Of a DNA stretch of 64,000 bases, positions 26,616-36,016 are shown one piece after another. The position numbers and the translations under genes were made by a program. How positions within the stretch are numbered: position 1 is the stretch's first letter; every line of letters begins with the position of its first letter. The stretch covers positions 1 through 64,000 of the forward strand of contig VXML01000037.1 of NCBI GenBank assembly GCA_009841115.1. The letters are read 5' to 3'. The notes under the pieces were generated by a model. It did no database searches. It saw nothing but the letters and a program-made list of their open reading frames with translations, and was not told the origin of the DNA. This DNA is from Gemmatimonadota bacterium (GTDB taxonomy: Bacteria > Latescibacterota > UBA2968 > UBA8231).

Positions 26616-27224
26616 TTACTCCAGTTCAAACACAAACGGCAAACTGACCCACACCGGGACGGGGCGGTCGTTTTGCACGGCTGGGGAGAACTCCCAAGCC
26701 GTGGCGGCCTGTGCCACCGCGCGCTGGAAAACCTGCGGCCCCTCAATGCGGTCAATGTGCTCGACCCGTCCTGTACGACCCACCAACACCCGCACAAAGA
26801 CCTTGCCCTCCACCAGTGCTTTCCGCGCACTGTCGGGATAGACCGGCAGAATTTTCTTAAGCACTTTCGGTGGCTGCTCCACCATCCACAACTCCGCGGC
26901 CTCCACTTCCTCCTCCAAAGGGAACTCAGTCACCGCCACGGGCGGCGGTAGCTTATGCTCGCGCACGGGTCGCGTCCGCACGTATTCCACCGGCTCGATG
27001 CGCCGGACCGGTGGCGGCGGCAAGGGCAACCGCATCTCGGTCTCAGGAACGAGTTCCAGCTCGATAATCACAGGCCGCTGCACGAGCCTTTTCGCGTCGA
27101 ATGCAATCTGCGGATCAATCGCCACCACCGCGGCGAGCAACAAGACCGCAAACCCCGCCGAAGCCCACAGATCCCGCACATAGGTTCGCCTGAGATCTGC
27201 ATCTTTGCTCTTCAGCCGGATCAT
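26616..27224 (-). CDS. tonB: TonB-family energy transducer
   Basis: About 202 residues from the ATG at 27224 (MIRLKSKDADLRR); a longer frame to 27335 would run into the permease gene. It has one N-terminal membrane segment, a proline- and charge-rich periplasmic linker (LPLPPPPVRRIEP) and a TonB C-terminal domain with YPDSARKALVEGKVFVRVLVG and ATAWEFSPA. It passes proton-motive energy to outer-membrane receptors, which implies a diderm cell. No exbB or exbD is nearby. It follows the metal ABC operon by 13 bp, so metal-dependent control is possible. Confidence 0.9.
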   Translation of the reverse strand: MIRLKSKDADLRRTYVRDLWASAGFAVLLLAAVVAIDPQIAFDAKRLVQRPVIIELELVPETEMRLPLPPPPVRRIEPVEYVRTRPVREHKLPPPVAVTEFPLEEEVEAAELWMVEQPPKVLKKILPVYPDSARKALVEGKVFVRVLVGRTGRVEHIDRIEGPQVFQRAVAQAATAWEFSPAVQNDRPVPVWVSLPFVFELE

Positions 27225-27237
27225 GCTGGCCTCGGCA

Positions 27238-28515
27238 TCAATTAGAAGGCGGGATTTGCTTGCCTTGCGGATCTTGTTCGTCGCTGATTTGCGCGCCCAA
27301 CTCGGCGGCCAGTTCGCCGCCGATAAAGTGCTCAATCGCGTCGGCTGGGTCGTGTACGTGGTCTTCGGGCAGGCCCAGATGGCTCATATAGGTCTCCCAA
27401 AGCCGGTGATAGCGCAACAGACGCAGCGCGACTTGTTGGCCCTTTGCGGACAATTCGACCACGCCATTCGCCTGTACCAGCAGTTCCCGCCGCCGCAGAC
27501 CGCCGAACGCCAACTGCGCCAGCGGACTCCAAACGGCCGCGGTCGCGACCAATTCGGCGGGCCGCAGCCCAGCGCGCTCGACCTCCTTCTCCTTGCGCCG
27601 CACCAATGCCAGCAGCATGTGATCCTGCGCCACTTGCAGCGACAGCCGCACGCGCTGATAGACGCGCGCTAGCACGCCCTGATTGGGCGAAAAAAGCAGG
27701 GAAAAGAGAAATATCCCGCCGATGACCACCACCATGGCACCGGCGATAGAGCTATTCCACAAGCTGGCCAAAAAGTAACCTGCCACAGCCGAGACTACCC
27801 CAAAGAACACTGCCAACCCCATTACCGCGATGAGTCGGTCGCTCCACAGGTAAGCGGCTGCTCCGGGCACGATCAGCATAGCCACGACCAAAATCGCACC
27901 CACGGACTCAAACGACGCCACCGTCGTCAGCGCGACCAACCCCATCAAGAGATAGTGCATCAGCGTGGCGTTGATCCCCACCGACATGGCCAGAGCCGGA
28001 TTGAACGCAGAAATTTTGAATTCCTTGTACAACAACGCGATCACCGTCAGGTTGATCGCCAGCATCGCACCCAGTATCCACACCGGCCGCGGCCCCAGTG
28101 ATTGGTCTCCCCACAGCAGCAGGTCCCAAGGGGTATAGGCAATCTCGCCGTAGAGCACGCACTCTTGATCGAGATCCACCTGGCCGGCGTACGCGGTGAT
28201 GATCACCACACCCAGCGCAAAAAGCGCGGTAAACACAATGCCGATGGCCGCGTCCTCTTGCACGCGCCACCGCCGGTGAAATGCCTCGACCAACAGCGCG
28301 GTTAGCAAGCCGAAGGCGGCTGCGCCCAAAAACATCGGCAGTACCGCGCGGCTACCCGACAACAGGAAGGCCACGGCGATCCCCGGCAGCACCGCGTGGC
28401 TCAAAGCATCGCCCAACAGCGACATCTTGCGCAGCACCAAGAAGGTGCCCAACAGGGCGCAGGACGCAGTGACCAACACGCCGGTGAGCACGATCCAAAA
28501 AGCGCCTTCAATCAT
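27238..28515 (-). CDS. Metal ABC permease with DtxR-like C-terminal domain (MntD-like)
   Basis: 425 residues from the ATG at 28515, which overlaps the stop of the previous permease (ATGA). About 280 residues form an ABC-3 permease with 8-9 membrane segments (LLGDALSHAVLPGIAVAF, ESVGAILVVAMLIVPGAAAYLW). The remaining ~140 residues are cytoplasmic and read as a winged helix plus metal-regulator dimer region (LRYHRLWETYMSHLGLPEDHVHDPADAIEH), as in DtxR/MntR. It may let the transporter sense metal directly. Chain partner of the permease upstream; substrate Mn2+, Fe2+ or Zn2+. Confidence 0.9.
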   Translation of the reverse strand: MIEGAFWIVLTGVLVTASCALLGTFLVLRKMSLLGDALSHAVLPGIAVAFLLSGSRAVLPMFLGAAAFGLLTALLVEAFHRRWRVQEDAAIGIVFTALFALGVVIITAYAGQVDLDQECVLYGEIAYTPWDLLLWGDQSLGPRPVWILGAMLAINLTVIALLYKEFKISAFNPALAMSVGINATLMHYLLMGLVALTTVASFESVGAILVVAMLIVPGAAAYLWSDRLIAVMGLAVFFGVVSAVAGYFLASLWNSSIAGAMVVVIGGIFLFSLLFSPNQGVLARVYQRVRLSLQVAQDHMLLALVRRKEKEVERAGLRPAELVATAAVWSPLAQLAFGGLRRRELLVQANGVVELSAKGQQVALRLLRYHRLWETYMSHLGLPEDHVHDPADAIEHFIGGELAAELGAQISDEQDPQGKQIPPSN

Positions 28516-29840
28516 TCGCGGCCTCCCCGGCGGTAGTGGCTGCCAGTGCCGTGGATATTGACGATCCGGGCCGGGTCTAGCCCTTGCTCTCGCTGGAGGA
28601 TGTCCTCTAACTCGGCGATGATTTCCGGCGTCAGCAAGTGCTCGACTTCGTCGGCGGGCCGATCCACGTGATCGGCGTCGAGTATGGCCCGATAGTACAA
28701 ATAGTGCTCCCACAGGCGGTGCGATTTAACCACGAAAAGCCCTTCCTCCGCCCCTAGGTCCGTCAGAGCGAAACGCCCATCCTGAGCGGAGACTAACCCC
28801 TTCTCGATGAGCCGTCGCCCGAGGCGTTTGACCCGATCCGGCGACAGGCCCATCTCAATGGCCAACTCCTCCACGGCCAAGGAACGACTCGTCCCCAGCT
28901 TTTCTTGTAGCTCGACGCAAGCGCGCAAAAAGTGCTGCTGGCTCTCGCGGCGACTGTTGTGCCGCTGCCTGCGCCACCGCGCCAACACCCCTCGCTGGGG
29001 CGCAAAAAGAGCCGACACCACAAAGCACAAGGTGGCGATGAGCACCATCACCGGGCCAGTGGGAATCCGCGGCACCAAGGAACTAATGAAGGTGCCGACG
29101 ACCCCAGACAAGCCCCCGAAAGCAGCGGCGAGCAGCACCATCTTGTGCAGGTGCTCGGTCCAAAAGCGCGCCGCCACAGCCGGCGTGATCAGCATAGCCG
29201 CAATTAGCACCACACCTACAGCCTGCAAGCCCACGATCACCGTCAACGCGATCAACCCCATCAGCAGGGCGTCGATCCAGCGAGACGAGTAGCCGAGCGT
29301 CTGCAAAAAGTCCGCGTCGAAAATCAGCGCCTTGAACTCCTTAAAAAACAAGGCCACCGCGAGGATGATGAGACCCGCCAGCACGCTCATGACGCGCAAG
29401 TCGTCGTCCACCAGCGAGGCCGCCTGCCCAAAGAGGAACTTGTCCAAACCGCTCTGATTGCCCGTGCCGACCCGCTGGACGTGGGTCAACAGCACGATCC
29501 CCACGCCGAAAAATACCGACAGCACAATGCCGATGGCCGAATCCGCCTTGACGCGGGTATAGTTGATGATGAACTGCATCACCAACACGCCGAGTACCCC
29601 GGAAATCGCCGCGCCCGTCAGCAGCACCGGCAGGGCCTTGCTTCCAGTCCACAAATAGGCCAACGCCACCCCGGGCAGGGCCGCGTGCGCCAGCGCGTCG
29701 CCGACGAGGCTGCGCCGCCGCAACACCGCAAACGACCCCAGCAACCCGCCAGTCGCGCCGATCAGCAGGGAGCCGAAGAGCACGAAGCGCACGTTGGCGT
29801 CGGCCAAGCTCAAGAAGCGCAGGGCGTTTTCGACTAGCAT
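28512..29840 (-). CDS. Metal ABC permease with DtxR-like C-terminal domain (MntC-like)
   Basis: 442 residues. The N-terminal ~285 form an ABC-3 family permease (LVGDALAHAALPGVALAYL, QAVGVVLIAAMLITPAVAARFW). The tail contains a winged-helix region (LAIEMGLSPDRVKRLGRRLIEKGLV) and the DtxR dimer motif (SHRLWEHYLY, DHVDRPADEVEHLL). It starts 2 bp from the ATPase stop and overlaps the second permease by 4 bp. Both permeases of this transporter thus carry a regulator-like domain; this is known in some lineages but is seldom studied. Confidence 0.9.
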   Translation of the reverse strand: MLVENALRFLSLADANVRFVLFGSLLIGATGGLLGSFAVLRRRSLVGDALAHAALPGVALAYLWTGSKALPVLLTGAAISGVLGVLVMQFIINYTRVKADSAIGIVLSVFFGVGIVLLTHVQRVGTGNQSGLDKFLFGQAASLVDDDLRVMSVLAGLIILAVALFFKEFKALIFDADFLQTLGYSSRWIDALLMGLIALTVIVGLQAVGVVLIAAMLITPAVAARFWTEHLHKMVLLAAAFGGLSGVVGTFISSLVPRIPTGPVMVLIATLCFVVSALFAPQRGVLARWRRQRHNSRRESQQHFLRACVELQEKLGTSRSLAVEELAIEMGLSPDRVKRLGRRLIEKGLVSAQDGRFALTDLGAEEGLFVVKSHRLWEHYLYYRAILDADHVDRPADEVEHLLTPEIIAELEDILQREQGLDPARIVNIHGTGSHYRRGGRE

Positions 29841-29842
29841 CG

Positions 29843-30613
29843 TCAGCCCTCGCGCCGCTGCTCGGCCATGGCTTGGGCGGCCTGCGACAGCACGGTCAAC
29901 CGACCCCCATAGGTCTTTTGCAGATTGTCGTCGGTAAAGACTTCGCTAGTCGGGCCGGACGCCACGACCCGCATGTTGAGCATGATGACCCAATCGAAGT
30001 ATTCGGTTACGGTCTGCAAGTCGTGGTGCACGACCAAGATAGTTTTTCCCTGCTCGCGCAGGGCGACCAAGCTGGCGATGATTGCGCGCTCGGTCGCCGC
30101 ATCCACGCCGGCAAGCGGCTCATCCATGATGTAGATGCGGGCCTCTTGGGCCAAGGCGCGGGCGAGAAAGACCCGCTGCTGCTGGCCGCCCGATAGCTGA
30201 CTGATCTGTCGCTCGGCAAAGGCGGTCATGCCCACCTCGTCGAGGGCCGCCCAAGCCAAGCGGCGATCTTCCTTGCTCGGCCGCCGCATCCATCCCACGT
30301 GACCGTAGCGGCCCATCAGCACCACGTCAAGCGCGCTGACCGGGAAGTCCCAATCCACGGACTCGCGCTGCGGCACATAGCCGATGATCTTGCGCATCTG
30401 GCCGTAGTCCTCGCCGTAGATCTTGACCCATCCCGACGCCTTGGGCACGAGATCCATAATGGCCTTGATCATGGTGCTTTTGCCCGAGCCGTTGGGGCCG
30501 ATGATGCCCACGAACTGCCCTTCGGGCACATCGAGATCCACGTCCCACAGCACCGGCTTCTTGTGGTAGGCAATGGTCATATCGTGGATCTGGATGGGAT
30601 GGAGACTACTCAC
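29843..30613 (-). CDS. Metal ABC transporter ATP-binding protein
   Basis: 256 residues of the MntB/ZnuC/TroB class. Walker [16 protein letters not shown]-loop [13 protein letters not shown], signature [15 protein letters not shown], Walker [13 protein letters not shown] and H-loop VHHDL are all intact. It powers uptake through the two fused permeases. Start overlaps the binding-protein stop by 4 bp (ATGA). Confidence 0.95.
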   Translation of the reverse strand: MSSLHPIQIHDMTIAYHKKPVLWDVDLDVPEGQFVGIIGPNGSGKSTMIKAIMDLVPKASGWVKIYGEDYGQMRKIIGYVPQRESVDWDFPVSALDVVLMGRYGHVGWMRRPSKEDRRLAWAALDEVGMTAFAERQISQLSGGQQQRVFLARALAQEARIYIMDEPLAGVDAATERAIIASLVALREQGKTILVVHHDLQTVTEYFDWVIMLNMRVVASGPTSEVFTDDNLQKTYGGRLTVLSQAAQAMAEQRREG

Positions 30614-31506
30614 CGCAAGGCTCCCACAATGGTGTTGACGTTGCTTTCAACCATGCCCACGTACGTGTCGGCACCGCTGCCGACGGCTCCCATCGCATCC
30701 GAGTATAGGGTGCCGCCTATTTCCACTTGTAAGCCGCGATCCAAGCACCCTTCGCGCACGGCCTCAATCGAGCGCACGGGCACGCTACTCTCGACGAAGA
30801 TAGCCTTGACTTGGCGCTCCACAATCAGATCGACTAGCCGAGTGACGTCGTTGACCCCGTAGTCGGCCACCGTGGAAATGCCTTGCAGGCCGACGACCTC
30901 CACTCCGTAGGCTCGGCCAAAATAGCCAAAGGCGTCGTGGGCCGTAATCAGCACGCGGCTGGCCTCCGGCAGCAGCTCGACCTGCTCGACGACCCATTGG
31001 TTCAGCGCGTCGAGGCGCTCCCGGTAGCGCGCGCCGTTCTGGCGATAGACCGACGCCCCGTCCGGATCTACTGCGCTCAGACGAGCCACGACCGGCTCGA
31101 TCGTCTGCGCCCACAGCGACACATCGAACCATATATGGGGATCGTAGTTGCCCTCAAATTCCGGGGGGCGCAGCAAGCGTTCTTCTGGTATTTGCTCAGC
31201 CACGGCCAACACCTGCTTGCTGCGGGCCATTTTGGCGAAGATGTCTTCCATCTTGCCTTCGAGAAAAAGGCCGTTGAAGAGAATCAAATCCGCGGCCGTC
31301 AGCTTGGCCAGATCGCCTTGCGATGCTTTGTAGTAATGCGGATCGACGCCCGGGCCCATCATCCCAACAACCGAGATGCGGTCGCCGCCGATATTGTGGG
31401 CGAGATCGGCCACCATCCCGGTGGTACACACCACCTCGATCCGCCCGTCGTCGCGCTCGGGAGCATCACAACCCAAAGCGCATAACAAAATGAAAATCCA
31501 GAGCAT
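30610..31506 (-). CDS. Metal ABC transporter substrate-binding protein (TroA/MntA-like)
   Basis: 298 residues. A short hydrophobic N-terminus ends ALGC, which can serve as a lipoprotein site. Metal ligands fit the TroA family: His in [10 protein letters not shown], His in YDPHIWFD, His in LITAHDAFG and Asp in GTLYSDAMG; a His3-Asp set suits Mn2+ or Zn2+. It is the first gene of the operon and is transcribed divergently from mntR, with an MntR-like palindrome in its promoter, which favours manganese. Confidence 0.92.
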   Translation of the reverse strand: MLWIFILLCALGCDAPERDDGRIEVVCTTGMVADLAHNIGGDRISVVGMMGPGVDPHYYKASQGDLAKLTAADLILFNGLFLEGKMEDIFAKMARSKQVLAVAEQIPEERLLRPPEFEGNYDPHIWFDVSLWAQTIEPVVARLSAVDPDGASVYRQNGARYRERLDALNQWVVEQVELLPEASRVLITAHDAFGYFGRAYGVEVVGLQGISTVADYGVNDVTRLVDLIVERQVKAIFVESSVPVRSIEAVREGCLDRGLQVEIGGTLYSDAMGAVGSGADTYVGMVESNVNTIVGALR

Positions 31507-31549
31507 AGTCCTTTTCTTATCTGGTTTTAGTCGAATGCAAAAATAAAAA

Positions 31550-31575
31550 TTTAGTTATGACTAAAAAATTGTCAA
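31550..31575 (-). promoter_or_regulatory. Putative MntR operator overlapping the metal-uptake promoter
   Basis: On the minus strand TTGACA lies at 31575-31570; directly behind it is the palindrome TTTAGT-TATG-ACTAAA (31550-31565), which would lie between -35 and a TAAATT-like -10. A related half-site TTTTAGTC is at 31525-31532. The layout fits repression of the uptake operon by metal-loaded MntR encoded by the divergent gene. Confidence 0.6.
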
Positions 31576-31640
31576 GGTCATTGCTAAATCTGATTTTGGC
31601 CCTATCTTAAGGACAAAACGCGTAACCTTGGAGGTTAGGG

Positions 31641-32312
31641 GTGCTAACGCAGGCTATTGAGGATTATCTCAAGACGATTTACAAATTGCAGCACAGCGAC
31701 GAGCACGGTGGGCGCGTCACCACCTCGGTGATTGCCAGCCGCATGGAAGTGGCCGCGGCCTCAGCGACGAACATGATCAAGAAGCTCGCCGAGCTGAATC
31801 TGCTCATGTACACGCCGTACCACGGAGTCGAGCTAACGGCCAGCGGTGAGAAGATCGCCTTGGAGACCATCCGCCATCACCGCTTGATCGAGCTGTACCT
31901 CAGCCAAGCATTGGGCTATTCCTGGGACCAGATCGACGCCGAGGCCGACCGCCTAGAACACGCCATCTCCGAGGAATTTGAAGACCGCATCGACGAAGCC
32001 TTGGGCTATCCGACTGTCGGTGCCCACGGCGAGCCGATCCCCACCAAGCAAGGCCAGATCGACCACCCCAATTACCGCCGTCTCTCCGAGCTAAAAGACG
32101 GCCAATCCGCTGTCATCCGCCGAGTCAGCGACCGCAATCCCCAGATGTTGCGCTATATGGAAAATTTGCAATTGCTCTTGGGCACCCGGGTCGAAGTTAC
32201 CGCTAAGGCACCCTTTAACGGCCCGCTGCAATTGAAGATCGGTACTGCCAAGAAAAAGGAAGTGTCGCTGGGGTTGGAAGTGGCCGGTAGTATCTTCGTC
32301 GAGACCGACTAA
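31641..32312 (+). CDS. mntR: DtxR/MntR-family metal-dependent repressor
   Basis: 223 residues from a GTG preceded by GGAGG. Domain order is winged helix (TQAIEDYLKTIYKL, VIASRMEVAAASATNMIKKLAELNLL), dimer and metal region (RHHRLIELYLSQALG, LEHAISEEFEDRIDEALG) and a C-terminal FeoA-like SH3 domain (LGTRVEVTAKAPFNGPLQLKIG). It should repress the divergent ABC operon when Mn2+ (or Fe2+) is sufficient. Three DtxR-type domains therefore occur in this locus: here and on both permeases. Confidence 0.92.
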   Translation: MLTQAIEDYLKTIYKLQHSDEHGGRVTTSVIASRMEVAAASATNMIKKLAELNLLMYTPYHGVELTASGEKIALETIRHHRLIELYLSQALGYSWDQIDAEADRLEHAISEEFEDRIDEALGYPTVGAHGEPIPTKQGQIDHPNYRRLSELKDGQSAVIRRVSDRNPQMLRYMENLQLLLGTRVEVTAKAPFNGPLQLKIGTAKKKEVSLGLEVAGSIFVETD

Positions 32313-32314
32313 TT

Positions 32315-32959
32315 TTATTTGTGGCTTCCGGTGTGCCCATTGGCGGACGCCAAGCGATGGAGTTTGCCCTCCGCCTCTAGCAGGGGGATTATTTGCTCAA
32401 AGTACTCGCAGAGCGCGTGTAGGCGGCCATTTTCGGTCGTCATTTCTAGGAGTTGTTGCCTAAGCCCCAAGTCGAGGCCCGTCACTTGGGCGATCTGAAA
32501 GGCATTTTGCAAAGACCCTACTTCAGAGCGCATACCGGTCACTTCCTCAAGTTGCCCCACCAACTTCTCTAGCGCCGCAACAGCCTTAGCCAAAAGCACT
32601 GGGTCCGTCTGTTCCTCGGCGTCATCTACGTACTCTACCCACGCCTCTAAATAGGGCTTGTCCTCGGCAATGCGCGCGATGCGAAAGCGCCGACCGCCGC
32701 GGACGATGATGTTGAGTCGGCCATCGTCAAACTCATCGAGCACTTTGGCCAACAGCATCGCGCAGCCTACCTCGCCCTGCACCTCGCGGTCCTTCCCCAG
32801 AATCATGCCAATGGGCAAAATTTCGCCGCGCTCGTCAGCCGCCCGCACATCGGCGAGCATCTGCTTGTAGCGCGGCTCAAATATGTGCAGGGGCACGATT
32901 TGGTCGGGGAAAACTACTATCGGCAGGGGAAAGAGTGGGATCGGATTGCAATCTAGCAT
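32315..32959 (-). CDS. LON N-terminal domain protein
   Basis: 214 residues that correspond only to the substrate-binding N-terminal region of Lon protease: IPLFPLPIVVFPDQIVPLHIFEPRYKQM, a middle GCAMLLAKV and GGRRFRIARI, and a helical tail. There is no ATPase or protease domain. Such stand-alone proteins are widespread in bacteria; a role in protein binding is assumed. It converges with mntR with 2 bp between the stops. Confidence 0.9.
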   Translation of the reverse strand: MLDCNPIPLFPLPIVVFPDQIVPLHIFEPRYKQMLADVRAADERGEILPIGMILGKDREVQGEVGCAMLLAKVLDEFDDGRLNIIVRGGRRFRIARIAEDKPYLEAWVEYVDDAEEQTDPVLLAKAVAALEKLVGQLEEVTGMRSEVGSLQNAFQIAQVTGLDLGLRQQLLEMTTENGRLHALCEYFEQIIPLLEAEGKLHRLASANGHTGSHK

Positions 32960-33124
32960 GGGCGCGTCGTGTTGGGTTGGTGGCTAAGAGCAAATTAAAC
33001 CGCCGATACCAGCGAGGGCAAGCGGCGCGGCCGCCCTGCTAGGCTCCTGCGACGCAGTGGCACGGTTGACATTGCGCTAGCGGCGCGACTCATTAAGGAG
33101 GACCCTCACAACCGGGACTTGGCT

Positions 33125-34714
33125 ATGGCGCGCCGCCGCAGAAAAAACGTCCGCAGCGAGATCGAGCGAGCCGCAAACCGCAAAAACCTCCGCAGCCACA
33201 TCCGCGCCTTGGGCCTCCAATCCGAGGACGAGTACCGAGCTTGGTGCCGCAAGCGCGGTTTGGGCGACGGCCTCCACAAGAGCAATCGCCAGATCCAAAA
33301 GGAGCGTCAGCTCGCTCTACGTCAGCAGGGCGAGGCCGCACTCGCCCGCACCCGCCAGCGCACGCGCAGCCCGGCCAACACCATCCGCCAACTCTACGAC
33401 CGCACGCTCCCCAAGGGGCGGCTCGGTGCCGACTACCTCTACAAAATTCGCGGCCTTTTCAACGCCTTTTCCAGCGGCCCGATGCGCCGCGCCTTGCTCG
33501 ATCTCCTGCTCCAAGTCGAGCGTCGCGGCGATCTCTTTCGCCTCGACCCCGTCATCCCCGCGTTCGGTGCCCACCCGCACAACAACTTCATCGACGGCTT
33601 GGCTTCCTTGGCCCGCCATTCAGAAGACTGGGTGCGCCCCGTGGCCGAGTGGGTGCCGCCGAGCCACAACCCCCGCAAGCAATTTCACCACCTCGCCTGC
33701 CACCTACTGGCCCGCTACGATGTGCCCGTTTTTATGGACGCGGCCTTTTTCACCTCGCAGATGCCAGAGGCCGGTTTGCACCAAGCGTGGTTCAAACACA
33801 TCGGCTCGGGACAAAACATCCGCACCGCCGACCTCCCCGTCGCCTTGAGCAAGAAGTCGGCCCACTGTTTCCTCGCCGCCCCCGACGACCTCTCCATTGC
33901 CCATGCCCTGCGCTGGGGTCAAGTCTTAGGGCAAGGCGGCAGTCCGACGCTAGCGCGGGCGGTGATTGGCACCCGGCTGGGCCAGTCGTTTGAAAACGAG
34001 GACTTTTGGTCCACCGCGATTCTGTTTTTTGCCAACAACCCCATGCTCGACCCAGCCCACGTCGGCCCCATCGTCGATTTTATCCACGATCAGAAATACG
34101 TGCCGCAGCAAATCGCCCTGCCCGGCGGTGGCTTCGAGCAAAGGCCGCCGGCGCAGCCGAACTTTTCGCTGAAGAGCCGCAGCATTCCCAAGCTGTTGCG
34201 CCAAGTGGACGAGTGGCACGAAGCCCTAGCGCGGCAGGTGCTGCTGCCCGATGCAGAGGACGAGCCAGACAGAGCTGGTGGCAAAAAGGTACGCATCCGG
34301 CACCTGTCTTGGGGATCTTCGAGCATCCGCGAATTCGAGATGAAGCAGGAGGACAAGCAACTCGGCGAGACCCTCACTTGGAGCGTACGAGAGTTGCTCT
34401 CCAATGCCGAGTTGGGGGCCGAGGGCCGCGAAATGGGCCACTGCGTCTATACCTACGCCAAGAGCTGCCGCAACGGCAGTACCTCGATCTGGTCCCTCGG
34501 CGTAGAAGATGGCAAAGGCCGCCGCCACCGCGTGCTCACCATCGCCGTCGATCCACGCAGCCGCACCATCACCCAAATTCGCGGCCGCTTTAACGCCCTG
34601 CCCAACGCCAAGAACAAAAAGAACTTAGAGCGCGCTTACCAGAAAATGCTGCTCCGCTCGCATAACGTCCTCGGGCAGTGGATGAGCCGCGAATTCATCA
34701 CCAAGCGCTGCTGA
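33125..34714 (+). CDS. PcfJ-like protein
   Basis: 529 residues from the ATG at 33125; an in-frame TTG six bases earlier is possible, and the nearest clear Shine-Dalgarno (AAGGAGG at 33095-33101) is rather far. A basic N-terminus (ARRRRKNVRSEIERAANRKNLRSH) is followed by a long helical region and, near residue 440, EMGHCVYTYAKSC...SIWSLGV, the conserved PcfJ motif. PcfJ was first noted on conjugative plasmids; the chromosomal role is unknown. The next gene, higA, begins 8 bp later. Confidence 0.82.
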   Translation: MARRRRKNVRSEIERAANRKNLRSHIRALGLQSEDEYRAWCRKRGLGDGLHKSNRQIQKERQLALRQQGEAALARTRQRTRSPANTIRQLYDRTLPKGRLGADYLYKIRGLFNAFSSGPMRRALLDLLLQVERRGDLFRLDPVIPAFGAHPHNNFIDGLASLARHSEDWVRPVAEWVPPSHNPRKQFHHLACHLLARYDVPVFMDAAFFTSQMPEAGLHQAWFKHIGSGQNIRTADLPVALSKKSAHCFLAAPDDLSIAHALRWGQVLGQGGSPTLARAVIGTRLGQSFENEDFWSTAILFFANNPMLDPAHVGPIVDFIHDQKYVPQQIALPGGGFEQRPPAQPNFSLKSRSIPKLLRQVDEWHEALARQVLLPDAEDEPDRAGGKKVRIRHLSWGSSSIREFEMKQEDKQLGETLTWSVRELLSNAELGAEGREMGHCVYTYAKSCRNGSTSIWSLGVEDGKGRRHRVLTIAVDPRSRTITQIRGRFNALPNAKNKKNLERAYQKMLLRSHNVLGQWMSREFITKRC

Positions 34715-34722
34715 CTCTGTCG

Positions 34723-35007
34723 ATGGCTACCGACGGCATCAAAGTGAACATGACCCCTTCGCATCCAGGTGACTTCATTCGCACGGAGATCATCAAGGAG
34801 TTGGGGTTGAACGTGACAAGGGTAGCTGAGATTCTGGGGATAAGGCGGGCAACGCTTTCGGATTTGCTGAACGGCAACGCTGCGCTATCGCCGGAGACAG
34901 CACTGCGCATTGAGAAAGCCTTCGGCGTGGGCATGGACATGTTGCTGAGGATGCAGGCTTGGTATGACGCTTCGCAGCTCCTTGCCGATAACAATGAATA
35001 CCCTTAG
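34723..35007 (+). CDS. higA: HigA-type antitoxin (orphan)
   Basis: 94 residues from the ATG at 34723. PSHPGDFIRTEIIKELGLNVTRVAEILGIRRATLSDLLNG and LSPETALRIEKAFG are standard HigA helix-turn-helix features. In HigBA pairs the HigB toxin gene lies directly upstream, but here only 8 bp separate this gene from the PcfJ-like gene and no toxin frame is visible. It may act on a distant promoter or toxin. Confidence 0.88.
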   Translation: MATDGIKVNMTPSHPGDFIRTEIIKELGLNVTRVAEILGIRRATLSDLLNGNAALSPETALRIEKAFGVGMDMLLRMQAWYDASQLLADNNEYP

Positions 35008-35117
35008 CATTTTCAAGACTATTTGCCGTGAACCCGCTGCTCGATACGGACGCGTTTCATGTAGTGCTATAGCGGCCCCCGCACTACCGGCAGCACAGGC
35101 GAAAGGATAGTTGAATT

Positions 35118-35528
35118 ATGAAAGTTTTTATCAGCCATGCATATACAGATGAGTCGTTTGTCAGGAAGGTTGCGGCTGGCTTAGAAAAAGTCGGTCTGGA
35201 GGTATGGGATGCCACCCGTGAGATTCTGCCTGGAGACAATTGGGCCGACAAAATATCACAGGCGTTGCAAGAATCGGAGGCCATGGTAGTTCTCCTGACT
35301 CCGGATGCTTTGCGTTCGAGTTCGGTACGTTGGGAAATCGAGTATGCTCTTGGCCAACAAGGCTATCGCGAACGTCTGATTCCCGTCCTTGTAGGCAATC
35401 CAGAAGAGCTACCTAAAGAAGATGTTCCATGGATTCTCCGACGCTTACACATGATCGATATGGGTGAATACGCTGAGGAAGAGGAAGGAATTAATCAGAT
35501 TGCACAGGTACTTCTAGAGGCCGCTTAA
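35118..35528 (+). CDS. TIR-domain protein 1
   Basis: 136 residues, one bare TIR domain: KVFISHAYTDESFVRKVAAGLEKVGLEVWDA, ILPGDNW, VVLLTPDAL and SSSVRWEIEYALGQ, in which the Glu matches the catalytic Glu of TIR NADases. No sensor or membrane part is fused. It has an AAAGGA ribosome site. Together with the second TIR gene 37 bp downstream it may form a defence pair that depletes NAD or makes a signalling nucleotide. Confidence 0.87.
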   Translation: MKVFISHAYTDESFVRKVAAGLEKVGLEVWDATREILPGDNWADKISQALQESEAMVVLLTPDALRSSSVRWEIEYALGQQGYRERLIPVLVGNPEELPKEDVPWILRRLHMIDMGEYAEEEEGINQIAQVLLEAA

Positions 35529-35565
35529 TAAAAGCTCTTTTCTTATAGCTTCAATCTCTTGAGTT

Positions 35566-35976
35566 GTGTTGCCAAAGGAAATTTTTCTCTCCCACTCTGA
35601 CCACGACCGTCAGTTCGTGAAGAAGTTGGTCGCCATGATGCGGCGACATGGGCTTCCCGTCTGGTACAGTCGAACCAATATACTTGGGGCGCAGCAATGG
35701 CATGATGAAATTGGTGCGGCACTTCACCGCTGCGATTGGTTTGTGCTTGTCTTATCGCCGAGTGCTGTGGAATCCATGTGGGTAAAGAGAGAGCTGATGT
35801 TTTCTCTTCAACAAAACCGATTTGAGAACAAAATTGTCCCCCTTTTGTACCAAACCTGCGACTATGATCAGCTTTCTTGGACACTCTCTTCCTTTCAGAT
35901 GATCGATTTTACGCAAACTTTTGAACAAGGGTGTAGAGACTTATTGCTCCTGTGGGGGTTGGGATACCAAGCATAA
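35566..35976 (+). CDS. TIR-domain protein 2
   Basis: 136 residues from GTG (a TTG follows at once): KEIFLSHSDHDRQFVKKLVAMMRRHGLPVWYS, ILGAQQW, FVLVLSPSAV and SMWVKRELMFSLQQ, with the expected Glu. It is quite different from TIR 1, so the pair is not a recent duplication. It may need TIR 1 as partner. GC content is lower than the genome average, in line with transfer. Confidence 0.85.
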   Translation: MLPKEIFLSHSDHDRQFVKKLVAMMRRHGLPVWYSRTNILGAQQWHDEIGAALHRCDWFVLVLSPSAVESMWVKRELMFSLQQNRFENKIVPLLYQTCDYDQLSWTLSSFQMIDFTQTFEQGCRDLLLLWGLGYQA

Positions 35977-36016
35977 TTCTGAGGTTAGCGGGCCGTCACA
36001 CCTATCTTGCTCTCGC

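Noticed and set aside
28516-28713. Longer start of the second metal permease
   Set aside because: The added segment is Arg-rich, antisense-like and lies inside the first permease; the ATG at 28515 gives a normal first membrane helix.
34678-34722. N-terminal extension of HigA
   Set aside because: It overlaps the PcfJ-like gene and is not HigA-like; the ATG at 34723 gives the usual length.
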